From the NCBI GenBank assembly GCA_029582265.1, contig CM055828.1, positions 30,624,459 to 30,688,458 on the forward strand: a stretch of 64,000 nt of DNA, read 5' to 3'. Under the pieces are notes generated by a model. It did no database searches. It was not told the DNA's origin and saw only the letters and a program-made list of their open reading frames with translations. Below are positions 25,781 to 37,928 of this stretch, in pieces. The translations under genes and the position numbers were made by a program. Each line of letters opens with the position of its first letter. The stretch's first letter is position 1. The DNA comes from Zoroaster sp. YZ-2022 (Eukaryota; Echinodermata; Asteroidea; Forcipulatida; Zoroasteridae).

Positions 25781-26584
25781 AGTGACGCACTTTTCTTTTC
25801 ATAAACTTTTATACACTGCATTCCTGTCAATAGAGGGCGCCAACCCCAAAAACAACTCAAGCATTTTCCGGTGGTGATTTAAGTCGCCGTGGTCGTCAAG
25901 GGCATGCCGATTCCGGCACCTTTTAGAGCCCACGGGAAGGAAGCGTATCACAACAAAGGCTCTTTTTAGAGCCCGTGGGATCGAAAGGGTTAACCAAGCA
26001 TGAACATGTGCTGCAGTGTACAATAAGTAAAATCAATGAGGTATACACCTGGCTGAAATTTCCAAAGGCAAATGTTTGATCCTTTATGATTTTTTTGAGT
26101 AGTTTATGACAAGGGCATCAAAGGCATGATTAATTTTGGATAAGCCAAAACAAATTCTTTACCTGGCATACAAATGATGTACTTGTAAGAGGGTCCTCAT
26201 CAGTGTGTATTCCTGATGTAGATGCTATGGCAACCTAACATTAAAAAATCAAGGATAGATGACACATTATTAAGTAAAAGAATGCCTTCAATGAGGATTT
26301 CAGACTAAAGGGCGGCATTAACTGTTATTCATAAATGCCCAAGACAGTTGAGACAATCTTATTGGACAAAACGTAATCACTTTGGGTGTATTAATGGATG
26401 ATAAAGACATGTCTTATGAAAATCACAGCAGTGCATACATGATGATGTATGTGCTAGCTGTTTGACAGCTGTTTTGTGTGAAGCCAATGCGGATTTGAAC
26501 CAATCAGAATGACAAAGATTGTTTTGCATCACGCGCCTAATTCATGTACACTGAAAGTGTTTCGTGTGTCCTCAAAACATGAAT

Positions 26585-26697
26585 TTGGAAGGCTTGCAAC
26601 TGCAATGATCACCAGAACAAATATTAATTTGGCAAATATGGCAACTACAGAATCAATCTCCTCATCAGATTTGATGGAAAGAAATGTTTTACACCTG
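26585..26697 (-). other. Exon-like open segment with a hydrophobic stretch
   Basis: After TTTATTTGTTTACAG on the minus strand, an open frame reads CKTFLSIKSDEEIDSVVAI and then AKLIFVLVIIAVASL, which would make one membrane span. The copy at about 3265-3315 keeps only its first half before a 310-bp difference. No gene context is seen. It could equally be part of a repeat that happens to be open. I do not recognise it. Confidence 0.2.
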
Positions 26698-26918
26698 TAA
26701 ACAAATAAATTTATTACATGTTTTAACATGGGAACAGAACACAGCAATCGCCCTGTTGAGTGGAACTGATCCACGACCAACAAGAGATAAAGATTTTGTT
26801 CAAAAACAGCTATAACTTTAATCTTTAAACATTTATAGGGAAGACGATCAGAGCATACTGATCGCAACGTGAAGTTGTAACCAACCGGTTCTTTTCAGAA
26901 CTGTTTACAGTACTATGG

Positions 26919-27262
26919 TGTGCTATGGTCAAGCGGTTTTTGTGCATCGGATTTGTATTCTGATGGCTGAGTCGTCAGAATGTGGGTTCGAATCCCAACC
27001 GTGACCGGGGTACTTGTGTCCTTGAGCAAGACACTTTATGATAATTGCTTCTCTTCACCCAGGGGTAAATGGGTACCTGTTAGCTGTGAGGGCAGAGTTG
27101 GTTGTTGTGTTTGATTAGTCCATATGCGCTGAAATGGCAGCAATTGAGCTGTACTTTATACTCCTCAGGGAGCTGAGATGGTTTCAGGAATGATTTATGA
27201 GCCCGATGAGCAGGGGTAATGTGCCTTGAGCACCAGTTTGGTGGACGCGTCATATAAGTCCA

Positions 27263-27304
<42 letters not shown>
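26919..27304 (+). repeat. tRNA-derived SINE, copy 2, with (ATT)n tail
   Basis: Same element as at 6523-6901: A-box-like TGGTCAAGCGG, B box GGTTCGAATCCCAACC, body CTTGTGTCCTTGAGCAAGAC, and a much longer (ATT)n tail at 27264-27304. It sits at the homologous position of the duplication, so it was present before the duplication. Confidence 0.75.
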
Positions 27305-27307
<3 letters not shown>

Positions 27308-27510
27308 AAAGAGAATTTCTACATGGTGTCACCGCAAACAGTCATGATCAATGCATACTCAACTGCATGCATATACATCCATCATGGGAACAATTCCTGG
27401 TAAAAAAAAAACCAGGTGTTGCAAAACTTAATTTCATAATTTGTTTCCCGCCTCCCCATGCCCCATCCTCTTCTAGTTCTATACTGCACAGTCAAGGTAG
27501 ATTTTGCAGA

Positions 27511-27965
27511 GGGTAGAATGTCGTATCTGGCCGCCACTATTTTTCATTAAATATAACCAATAATGTAATCTTACCTACCTGGTAAGGTGGAGAACATATG
27601 GATGATGATGGACATATACTCAAATTATTCCAGGATATTTATTTCATGAAAAATCAGTCATACGATAACTTCCTCACTATAGACCTCAGTCATGTCAGTC
27701 TGATCTTGTAAACTCCACAATTAGTGACCAACACAGTCATTGTGCATGCGTAGTGGCAACTATAATAGGATCCTTCTATTTTCTGAAGGGAGGATTTTTT
27801 AGAAGGAATCAAGTCCGAAAACCATCATAAAAGTGGATTTTAAAGATAGTTTTCGCTAGCTGTACCACCAAAAATCGATAGAATGATTTTTAACTGGTTT
27901 AGTAGTTGCAAAATAAATCCAAAAAAGCCCTTAAAAAGTGGCGGCCGGATACGACATTCTTTCCC
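27511..27965. mobile_element. Inverted-repeat element absent from duplication copy 1
   Basis: The ends are AGAATGTCGTATCTGGCCGC and, inverted at the right, AGAATGTCGTATCCGGCCGC, with the match continuing into CACT. Length is about 455 bp and no coding frame is present. Copy 1 of the duplication has a different 50-bp sequence at this position (7165-7215). Target duplication is not clear. Confidence 0.7.
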
Positions 27966-28159
27966 ATTTATGCTCAGTGTAACGTTAATCTTAAAATTAT
28001 TCAGTACTCACAAATGAATGGTTCACACAAGTCTGTATTCCAGATATCCAAACTAAACTATGAATATTGATCATGTTTGTTTACCGGTGGTATACACATG
28101 AAGCGCCCTCTTTCGTCAGCTTAGGACTACATGCAATGTGTCCATGCAGTACATAACTT

Positions 28160-28260
28160 AAAGGGACAGTATCGTCACGATCAACAGGGCATGGAATCAG
28201 AGTACTTGTTTTAGATTAACTTAGTGACTGAAAATAATACCCGAAATAATAATTATGGTC
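28160..28260 (+). repeat. TTAA-MITE left half (duplication copy 2)
   Basis: The sequence TTAAAGGGACAGTATCGTCA gives a clean left terminus with TTAA. It continues to GACTGAAAATAATACCCG. No right terminus follows. Confidence 0.7.
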
Positions 28261-28804
28261 ATGACCGTTGCTGCTGAATAAATGAGCCAGTAATGTTCTA
28301 GCCTTGATCAAGGCGCGTCAGAACGGTTTGGTCTCATAATATTATTTTGCCCCGCAATTTAGCTATCCAAACTCCAGCGCGCATATTCACACAATACATA
28401 TGTGACCATCCACCACAAAGGGGCTGTAAAGTTGAAAATTTCACATTTATGTATACACGGATCCATGCATACTGTACATGTATGTATACATTTTATTGTA
28501 ACGATTCGAGGTAGCTATGAGATGAATAAACTAAATAAAACCCTCATCGTCATCCAGGAAATCTCAGGGGAAGGTGTTTAATAATTGGTTTCTATTTATA
28601 GACAGACAAGCAGACATGATAAAACGGACACTTTCAGTCGAAAGGTTGACTTTAACCGTTAGAGAAATTCACGAACTGTGTATTTTATTTACCAATCTCA
28701 ATAATCACAAAATATACATAGCGCCCTCTCTTGATTAGACAATTAATTATGTATAAACTCCAATCAACTTACTGCACGCACGCACTGCTCTGCTGTACTA
28801 CTAC

Positions 28805-29304
28805 NNNNNNNNNNNNNNNNNNNNNNNNNNNNNNNNNNNNNNNNNNNNNNNNNNNNNNNNNNNNNNNNNNNNNNNNNNNNNNNNNNNNNNNNNNNNNNNN
28901 NNNNNNNNNNNNNNNNNNNNNNNNNNNNNNNNNNNNNNNNNNNNNNNNNNNNNNNNNNNNNNNNNNNNNNNNNNNNNNNNNNNNNNNNNNNNNNNNNNNN
29001 NNNNNNNNNNNNNNNNNNNNNNNNNNNNNNNNNNNNNNNNNNNNNNNNNNNNNNNNNNNNNNNNNNNNNNNNNNNNNNNNNNNNNNNNNNNNNNNNNNNN
29101 NNNNNNNNNNNNNNNNNNNNNNNNNNNNNNNNNNNNNNNNNNNNNNNNNNNNNNNNNNNNNNNNNNNNNNNNNNNNNNNNNNNNNNNNNNNNNNNNNNNN
29201 NNNNNNNNNNNNNNNNNNNNNNNNNNNNNNNNNNNNNNNNNNNNNNNNNNNNNNNNNNNNNNNNNNNNNNNNNNNNNNNNNNNNNNNNNNNNNNNNNNNN
29301 NNNN
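28805..29304. other. Assembly gap, 500 N
   Basis: A run of exactly 500 N. A round length usually means an estimated or default gap size, so true spacing is unknown. Confidence 0.99.
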
Positions 29305-30040
29305 GACATCTGTCTTCTTCGTCACCATTATCAGGTATCGAGTGTTTCCTTGCGTCGTATTTCCTTTCCAGTTCAGTCAAAAATTCGGGAGGAAAAAACA
29401 TTCAGAGCTATTTGGTCTCTGCATTATATGGGTAGCACTGCCGTGTGTCTCAGTATAATTCAACTGTCATAAAGTGGGTCTGGTTCTTTAGCTGCATACG
29501 GACTATCCAATGTGTATTGGGCTCCCTCAATAACTTACGTCCAAGTGATGTTAGTGAACAAAAGAACAACATTGTTGGCCAAACATCGTGGATATTCAAA
29601 CGTCCACCCAAGGTTGCGAGGAAGTGTACCGACTTGGTTTTACTCTCATTTTCCTGTTTCTATGCGTTGAATATGTTGTGCATTTTATGATCGTGTGCTT
29701 TGTTGTTACATCGCCATCTTCATCAGCGTCAAACACTTCGCTACGGTGTCAGGGGACCGCTCTCTCGCCGTCAGCGGAAATCAAGATGACTTAATCAAAA
29801 TGGCGCTCATAGTCTGTACCGAACTTCGCATGTTGGATGCCTGTCATCATCAGGGGATTCTCTCTTCAGACCAGGATGGTGCAGATCAGTCTTAATATGT
29901 ATGCCTGGATTGCCGTGTTTATCCTGCGGCCTATTAACTCATCTTTAACCCCGTTTCTGTATACATGTATACAACTTTTGCTACTAAGAGTCAAACTGCC
30001 GAAGCCAACGACAGCCAAAAATGCTTAAAATTTACACTCC
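29305..30040. other. Post-gap stretch, no recognised gene
   Basis: Overlapping plus-strand frames of 60-80 codons occur, but none shows a domain, a conserved motif or clear splice borders. It does not match the sequence after 8001, so the duplication does not resume here. Confidence 0.3.
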
Positions 30041-30045
30041 TTACA

Positions 30046-30170
30046 GGGGCAAAATCGTCACGATCTGGACGCAGACTTTAACAGGGCATGGAATTGGTGT
30101 CCTAGTTTGTGATGAAGACAGTGACTGAAAATAACTGGCTTAATATGACCTTATCATGTGGGATATTTTT
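30046..30170 (+). repeat. Diverged TTAA-MITE copy, left part
   Basis: GGGGCAAAATCGTCACGATC is followed by AACAGGGCATGGAATTGGTG and by AATATGACCTTATCATGTGG, the internal segment shared with the full copy at 48761. The right terminus is not present. Confidence 0.6.
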
Positions 30171-31319
30171 TTCAGTCATGGAGTTTATTTAGAATTCTAA
30201 AATGAAAGGCATCCATACATTTTACAAATTAACCCAATCAAGCCTGATTTTTGTTTTGCGTTCTCACCTGGGGGGGGGGGCACATTGTGCCTCCACCCTA
30301 CGCATTTTTGATTCACAAAATGCATCGGAACTGGTCAAATTACTACAACGAATCCTAAAACACATATTCAATTATACAGTATCAAAAATCTAATATTTAG
30401 CACTACCACTAAAAAGTGGAAATTTAATTAGACCTGTTCAAAATAAACGGTGGCTATGGCAACCATGTATACTCGTTGATTTGGGTATGAGTGGGTTATT
30501 ATAAAGCATATCATAGTGGGCATTATTGTGCCCCATAGGCTTGATATATAGTTCAGAGTATATCAGCAAAACAAACCGAAAGTTTCAGCTTATTTCGTGG
30601 TGTCGAGTAGAAAATAGTGAACATTCAAATTATTTATATTCATTCTGATGTGGAAATGGCTCATCATATTGAATTTTTATTCCCGTTTCTCGTTGTAATT
30701 CCCCGTTTTCTCGAAAAATGTCAGCCGGAATAATTTACCATGACTTTTGGTACCAATACATTTGAAAACCAAATAAAGCTTTTACATAATAATTCACGCA
30801 GTTTCTTTTCAGGTAATTACCAATGGTAAACACACCCCTTAAACATTGATTCATTTACCACATTTGTGTGTCTCTTTATTAAAGATAGTGATTTACTTTT
30901 GCCATTGACTCTTAAAACTTGTCATTATTTCATGGTATTTATCATGTTCTTCCTAGCGACATAATTTTTTTCATGATCAAGTTTCAACTTTGTGTATTAA
31001 TGTTGAACGGACAATTAGAGTAAGGATCATCAATATACTCAGAAAGCTTACTGCGATTAATGAATCCAATAATTTATCGAGTATAAGACATGAGATATAG
31101 GCTTACTTCACAGAATGTATTGATACAAAAGTGGTTAAAATTAGGAATAAATACAACCTTATTCTGATGGTTTAATTTAAATAAACAATTTGTTTGACAA
31201 ATTCCATGATGATGTTTACCTAACGGGGACAAATACTGGCCTAATGAGAATTTACTGGGCAGCTATTGAGAAGTATATTGATATACTACTGTTTTATACC
31301 ATCATTATCATTACACATA
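30171..31319. other. No gene seen
   Basis: AT-rich, without coding frames of note. A ten-base G tract lies near 30270-30280. Confidence 0.3.
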
Positions 31320-31413
31320 TTAAATGGACAATGTCGTCATCCTTAAACTAGGACACCAATTCCATGCCTTGTTGAAAGTCTGCTCTGATCATGACGATAC
31401 TGTCCCTTTAAGT
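31320..31413 (+). repeat. TTAA-MITE, internally deleted
   Basis: AATGGACAATGTCGTCAT at the left and GACGATACTGTCCCTTTAA at the right retain both ends in a copy of under 100 bp, with TTAA at the right edge. Confidence 0.6.
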
Positions 31414-33400
31414 CTCATGTAAATCTTTGATCAATCACCATGAGGTTGTGTTCATTATAGATTGCAGTGTTGCATATCGATGGACAAAAATAGTGTTGTC
31501 GAATAAAAGTATTTGAACATTTTGGATAGAGACAGTGGCGAAACTAGGATTTTCAAAGAGGAGGGAAGGAGGGGGTGAAGAAACGAAATGAGGTTAAACA
31601 TATGAATATCTTCTCTCTTGGAAGGAATTGTGAGTTAAGCAATTGTTGCGGAGTAAATGAGTGAACAGGCGATTCACTCATACTTTTGGAATATGTCAAC
31701 ATTGTCTGCGAATGTATTAACAAAAACAACCCGATCCGAGTTCATTGTTCGTGTACATAACAGGATTGAAACATAAAAATTACTAATAATATAGGGATGA
31801 ACATTTAAAAAATGACAATTATGCATTTTCGTTAATCCAAACATTTTAGAAGTTAAATTATAACTTATATCATTGCAGAATGCGGTTTGATTTTAGAGAG
31901 GGATGTTTGACCCCTCCCTCATACATTCCGCTTCAATGAAAGGTAAAATGACTAATGGAGCAGAAATGACATTCGCGTGGAATATTTTTAGTGAGTTTCT
32001 GTTTCAGCTAGCTAGGTTGGTACTCATATGACCTTTGATCCCGTTGATGTTGCTGGTCTTATCCGACGGCAGCGGCTCAATTATGATGATTGTTTGTTTA
32101 AATTCGTTTTTCAAAAGCCGTTGATTATCACAACCTACTTAAAATGATCAAGATATATGTAAAGAAAATAAAGATGTATATTCCATGTGAATTCTTATTT
32201 TCCTGTCTTTCCTTGTAGAAATAAAGTAAATAATGCATTTCAAATAAACATATATGAGGAAGCAGGATAAATTCATTTCTGGAGAAAAACATGCCACATT
32301 TATTGCTTCGGTCAATTATACTTTATAGTAAAAAAGTGATTTTCTTCCTTTTACAATGGAAATAAAAACGCACTGATAAAAGATAAATAAATAAAAATGT
32401 CAGTTGAACAGCAAAACAGGTGGAATAGGCCTTGGCGTATGCATCTTTAATCTAGACCGCAGAGGGCAGTATTTTAGGATGTCGGCACAGAGAGCCTCAA
32501 AATCCGACTGTGTTCAGGATGTTGGTTCAGAGCTAGACGCGATTGATTCTATGTTCAACATCACAAACGATGTGACCAATGACATCACATGTTTCCAAAA
32601 CAGCCCCATTAGTCAAACTGCGCCGGGCACAAAATGTACACTGGTCTATGACAAGAAACTATCAAATCTGATTCTAACAAAAAATCTGGCACTAACATTA
32701 CATCTCAAATGTTATTAATATAAACTAAATTATTGATTTTATATGGAGTACAAACTCATGAAACAAACTGTGAACCACACTCGTTCTAGTCAACAAATAA
32801 CCAGAAAACAGGTGTTTCAAGTTTTCATGATTTTTTTCATGGGAACTGTTAAAAAGTTACTCGCATTATGCTTTGTGTGATCCCTTCACATTCTCAATGC
32901 TCTGATGTTTTTACTACCGAGATTTGAAATGTCATTTCTTATATGATGGTACCTTAGATTCCAGGCTGCTAAAAACATAATAAATGATCTCGGTCTTGGA
33001 TGTTGTGGTCTCAATTACAACACTATCAATTATATGTGCCTCAATGAAATTATGATTGATGGGACACGCGATGTATACACGCTTTTATAACGAATGTTGT
33101 ACATGGAGGATGCGCTTGGTAATTCCCTATATGTTTATACACGTAAAATTGTACTATTAATATTTGGGAAGCCGACATCTGTTAGTACAATTTTCACCAT
33201 CTCTACAAAGTTTCATGAAAATCTGCTGAAGCTTAAATAGCCAGTCTAAACCATAATCATTTTGTGAACCTTCCGTAATTTTCATTGATTTTCAGTATTT
33301 GTAGTCAAAAAGATATAACCAAACCAAAGTGTGTTAACGCTCGATAAAACAGTTAAATAGGCCTATGTAAGTGTGATTAATAAAATTATTAATCACATGA
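31414..33400. other. No recognised gene; one unassigned open frame
   Basis: A plus-strand frame from 32404 to 32718 stays open for about 104 codons (it contains AQRASKSDCVQDVGSELDAI and NITNDVTNDITCFQ) but has no ATG near its start and no family I recognise. It may be a transposon relic or an exon. GACAGTGGCGAAACTAGGAT at about 31530 is an element end of the GTGGCG type. The remainder shows nothing. Confidence 0.25.
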
Positions 33401-33989
33401 TGTACCTCTAGTGCCACTCTGTACATGCGCTCTGGACACTTCTACAGTATCCAAAATGACGGCTTTGTCTACGGTTATGGCTAGATCACTGTTTCTTCCT
33501 ATACTTCAGCATTGTCGCTGCAGCCAATAGCCATTGATATCGCATAAAACGTACCGTAAGCTATTTTCAAGGCATCCCCCAAAATGTCCATATGTTTTAA
33601 TGTTACCAAATAAAACAACTACAACATTATCCACAGTTATTTTACCATAAATATGCCACCCAATTATTTTTCTAAGTAAAATATATCGGATTTATTTGCC
33701 TTGTTTGAAAATACAGTCAAATTTGTGACACTATTGATATTTGCACCAACCTAAGTTCATAATATGATCACTCATCACGCCTGGGGCCGTAGTAAAACAC
33801 AAATTATCATGACAGCATATTCTTAATTGTCATTATCATTTTCATGGTCTTAGTGATACACCAAATGAATTATGACATTCAATAACCCATTCGAAAGTCT
33901 ATAATGCCATATGTACCATATGCAGGAAATATGGCAATTTAGTTAATGAATTCTAGATCAAAATGCGCACGTGCGGAACAACCTGTCGT

Positions 33990-34410
33990 CGCGATCCGCA
34001 GAGCAGGGCATGGAATCGGTGTTCTAGTTTAAGATGGACACAGTGCACTGTGGGGTATTATTTTCAGTCACCCGAGGTGGTTAATCTAAAACTAGCACTA
34101 CGATTCCATGCCCTGTTCATAGTGACGATCCGCAGAGCAGGGCATGGAATCGGTGTTCTATTTTAAGATGGACACAGTGCACTGTGGGGTATTATTTTCA
34201 GTCACTGAACTGGTTAATCTAAAACTAGCACTACGATTCCATGCCCTGTTCATAGTGAAGATCCGCAGAGCAGGGCATGGAATCGGTGTTCTAGTTTAAG
34301 ATGGACACAGTGCACTGTGGGGTATTATTTTCAGTCACCCGAGCTGGTTAATCTAAAACTAGCACTACGATTCCATGCCCTGTTCACAGTGACGATACTG
34401 TCCCTTTGAT
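33990..34410 (+). repeat. TTAA-MITE with interior triplicated
   Basis: GATCCGCAGAGCAGGGCATG starts at 33993, 34127 and 34260, so three copies of a 133-134 bp unit lie head to tail. Each unit runs from AGGGCATGGAATCGG to its inverted counterpart CGATTCCATGCCCTGTTCAT, i.e. each is itself a foldback. Only the last one ends with the family's outer terminus GACGATACTGTCCCTTT. Near-identity of the three units indicates recent expansion. Confidence 0.85.
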
Positions 34411-34463
34411 ACATCTTTGAAAAGGGCGGGCGTCAAATTGAAAAGTCCAAACACTGGTGTACA

Positions 34464-34570
34464 TTATGGGACCGCGGACATAATGGGCCGGACATATAGG
34501 CCTTCGGACACAATGGGTCAGACATAATGGGCCTGCGAACACAATGGGTCTGCGAACACAATGGGTCAGA
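34464..34570 (+). repeat. Short degenerate tandem motif
   Basis: GGACATAATGGG-type units, variously GGACACAATGGGTC and CGAACACAATGGGTC, occur about six times. No function is suggested. Confidence 0.6.
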
Positions 34571-36485
34571 TATCTGCAAACCCGGCAGAATCTTCTAACG
34601 TGTCGCAACTATTAAAAGTGTATACCTTAAAATGCATTATGTTTAAACATTTACAGACACATGATTGAGGTCAGAACATAGAGATCCAGAAGAGATATTG
34701 GTCGACACACAATCGGTACCTAGTTAAATTCAACGAAACATCCAGGATTTGGATCATGACTTGCAAGTTGTTGGTACAAGTTTAAAGGGAATGACAAGTA
34801 CACAGACTATGAAATCAACAAGGGAGAGAAACGCCAAGAAATCACTGGGGTTCGATCGCAAAGATGGCACGCGTCTACACTACATGTTATCATCCTTATC
34901 AGTAAACGGTGGCTGAATGTGTTTGAAAGTTGGATGGAAGGGGTGGGGGGGACACACACAAATCCAAACCAGTGAGTGGAGCGATCCAGCGTGCAAAGCT
35001 TAAGGACCCCAGGAGAATTATGCATTCAGGAGGCTCTGTGTGGGCATTTGTGCGCTATTTCAGCTTTTAAATTTGTTTTAATTTTGTATATATAGGCCTT
35101 CAGTCCAATCCAGCTACCGTGGCCGCCTTGAAATCTTGACAGAGGCCATATGCTGTAGCTACAATCACGGACAAAATTATTAGGATACATAAACCCCACT
35201 GCCCTCAAATACAATGATGAGTGCTACTTGTGTATTTAACTTTTATTTGGTAATCTTTCAATGTCCGCGGTGAAAAGCATTATGCAATACACCAGATATG
35301 GGGGGGGGGGAGGTTGCCCCAACGAATTTTTCCTTGATTGTAGGTGGCCAATTTTCAGCCACTAGTGCCAATCTGTGCATGCGATTTGGACTCTTCTATG
35401 TAAGTCAATCAACTTTTGACTCCAGTCTGGTTCTTCTGGGCCCATGATAATGTGCAGGGGACTTTATTCAGCAGTATACAAGAGAAACCTTCATGATTTT
35501 CTTAGAAGTTTGAGTTTTCAGCAGGGACACGGCCCTACATCGTGTAAACAATCCATCCAATAGATTATGACATTCAATAACCCATTTGAAAGTCTATAAT
35601 GTCATCAGCAAGTAATATGGCATTTTTAGTTAATGAATTTCTGTTCAAATTGCGCAATTTGAGAGGAGGGAAATAAGCATGATGGCAAACACCGTTTTTG
35701 CTAGATTCTCAGAAAGATTTTTTTTTTTAATTTGCATTAAATGTGTTTGTTTGATGCATTACTTTTTTGATCATAAGACAAACAAAACCTTCAATGCATT
35801 TATGATTACTAAGATTATATTGCAGAACATGTTGTTAGCAAATAAAGTTGTAAAATGATATCGCATAAATCGTACCGTAGGCTACTTTCCAAATATGTCC
35901 ATGTTCAATGTTACTAAATTTATTAAACAACTACAACATTATCCACAATAAGTAGGATTTGGTTGCTACCTTGTTTTGAAAATAAAGCCAAATTTGTGAC
36001 ACTATTGATGCACCCACTGTCGTAGCCACGGGGTTGGTAGTTCAACCCCCCTCCATGGCCCTGCCGATTTTCTTTTGTTAAAAAAAATAAAAAGGAAATA
36101 AAAAGAATATGAAGAGCAAATGTCGCATAAAGTTTTTTTTATTTTTAATATTTTTTTCGTCATTATCATTTTCATGGTCGTGTAAACGATACACCAAATG
36201 AATTATGACATTCAATAACCTATTTGAAATTCTATAATGCCATATGTATCATATGCAAGAAATGTGGCAATTTAGTTAATGAATTTTAGATCAAAATGCG
36301 CACGTGCGGAACAACCTGTTAATGAGTCAATTTATTGAGTTCATTTTGGAAAACGATTTCTTAATCTTTATCAGTGAGCAAAGCGAGCTGATGGCGTGGA
36401 ATCCCAGGACCCTTAAGCGGTCCCCGGGAAATGTTTGCAATCAGGAGGCTCTGTGTGAGCATTTGTGAGCTATTTTAGCTTATAA

Positions 36486-36517
<32 letters not shown>

Positions 36518-37139
36518 AAATAACTACCAAAAAGTCTCCAAAATAAATATTAAGTTGACAGTGCTACGGTACGAATCCATGTCATGTCCTACATGTAATC
36601 ATTCCCCAGGCCTACCCCAACTCAACCTGAACCAAAAAATGTATCAATAAATAAAAAATCATTTGGGTTTAAAACAATAATTTGTATACAAAAAAATCTT
36701 GAGAAATTTCAAAACCCTTTTAGAATACAGTTTTGAACATTTACGGAAATTTGTGAACATTAACGGAAATGTTTGAAAATTTAGGTTTAGAGAATCATTA
36801 AGTCCACTGCTTACAAACAAAAATACTCAAGGCTAAATGTATAAAAGTGGTTCAAAAATGTGGGGGGGGGGGAATCACACCACACCCCCACACCCCACTT
36901 CCGCCGCCGGTGCTTCTCACGATAACCCCCATGCGTTAAGTTTCAGCTCCATCCAGTCATATTGGAAACAATATCAACATTTGCGATTCTGGGCGGTAAG
37001 GATAGACCTGTCACCCTGAATCCCCAAACCCCTCCCTCAACACTCAGCCTATGGGGATGCAACGCAGCGCCTTGAATGCCATGAACTTCGGATGTGGAAG
37101 AAACAGGTGACAACATACACGTGTAACAGGTACACCAAT

Positions 37140-37382
37140 TATAAATAGCTTATGACGTCAGCCTATTACAGTAATGAGTTGATCGGGCCCAGCACTCCAT
37201 GTATCAATGTTGATTGTTAATTCTATCATAACCATTATATCAGTTTATCGCCCCATGATCGCACAGACAATAAACTAGATCTGATTTACATGAGAGACAC
37301 TATTAACTGAACCGGACATAGGATAAAAATCTTACATCTTACATCTTGGTGATTCTTGAATCAGAATATCTACAGTTTCAAG
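37140..37382 (+). promoter_or_regulatory. Candidate promoter and noncoding first exon of the LRR gene
   Basis: TATAAATA at 37140-37147 could be a TATA box, and the perfect palindrome TGACGTCA (CRE-type site) follows at 37153-37160. About 200 bp later CAGTTTCAAG|GTAAGTGGGC at 37382/37383 is a strong splice donor with no long open frame before it, which fits a noncoding first exon. The next recognised plus-strand acceptor is TGCATTTCAG at 40364, just before the signal-peptide ATG. The link is inferred; only transcript data could prove it. Confidence 0.35.
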
Positions 37383-37928
37383 GTAAGTGGGCAATTACTA
37401 TTATTATTTACAAGGAAATTTAAATTTGGATAATGGTCATAGTATTGTGAAAATGTTAGTACATTATTTTTTCATGTAATGAGCTTATACGCCATTGTTA
37501 TTGATAAGCTTAATATTTGGGTTTAAGATGGAAATTATTTGTATATATCTTATTCCGTCTGTCATGTTCACCAAATAATAATAAAAATTTAATGATAATA
37601 AATATACGCATTATATTTCCCTGTTTTAAGTATTATTTACGGCACAAATTAGTTTTGCATTAAATTGCAGAAATACAGAGGTATACTTTTCAAAATTCTA
37701 ACAATTGGTAAAGTGTTCATATAATTAATTTATATCAATGCTTCAAATGGTGATGTATTATCTGATCATCGTAATATTTGACCTTGGTATGGGTCAATGT
37801 TAAGCTACCCCTATGTGATATGTATTTTGGAAATGGTTTTCATAGAATAACATTGTTTGGATGATTTTGTATCGAAATTAGAACATCTCATTTTGTTACT
37901 TATTTTTGCGTTGGTGTCTACATTCGTA

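Larger units (their letters stand above)
21521..25993 (-). mobile_element. Full-length but dead piggyBac transposon
   Basis: The element is bounded by TTAA at both ends. The left terminus is TTAACCCTTTCATTACCAG and the right terminus, read inward, is TTAACCCTTTCGATCCCACG, so the terminal inverted repeats start CCCTTTC after the TTAA target duplication, as is usual for piggyBac. Near the right end a subterminal direct repeat (TTTTAGAGCCCACGGGA at about 25920-25937 and TTTTTAGAGCCCGTGGGA at about 25964-25981) resembles a transposase-binding array. The interior holds a minus-strand transposase (23370-25780) and, between it and the left end, a six-copy satellite. Total length is 4473 bp. Transposase frameshifts mean it cannot move by itself. 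Confidence 0.9.
26106..28804. repeat. Segmental duplication, copy 2 (ends at gap)
   Basis: It matches 2479-3386 and then 6130-8001. The joint between the two blocks is at about 26778 (GATCCAC then GACCAACAAGAGATAAAG). The last bases before the gap (CTGCTCTGCTGTACTA) still match copy 1. It starts 113 bp beyond the right end of the piggyBac element. Confidence 0.85.

Noticed and set aside
28764..29435. Open frames of 175-234 codons across the gap
   Set aside because: They consist almost wholly of N and have no meaning.
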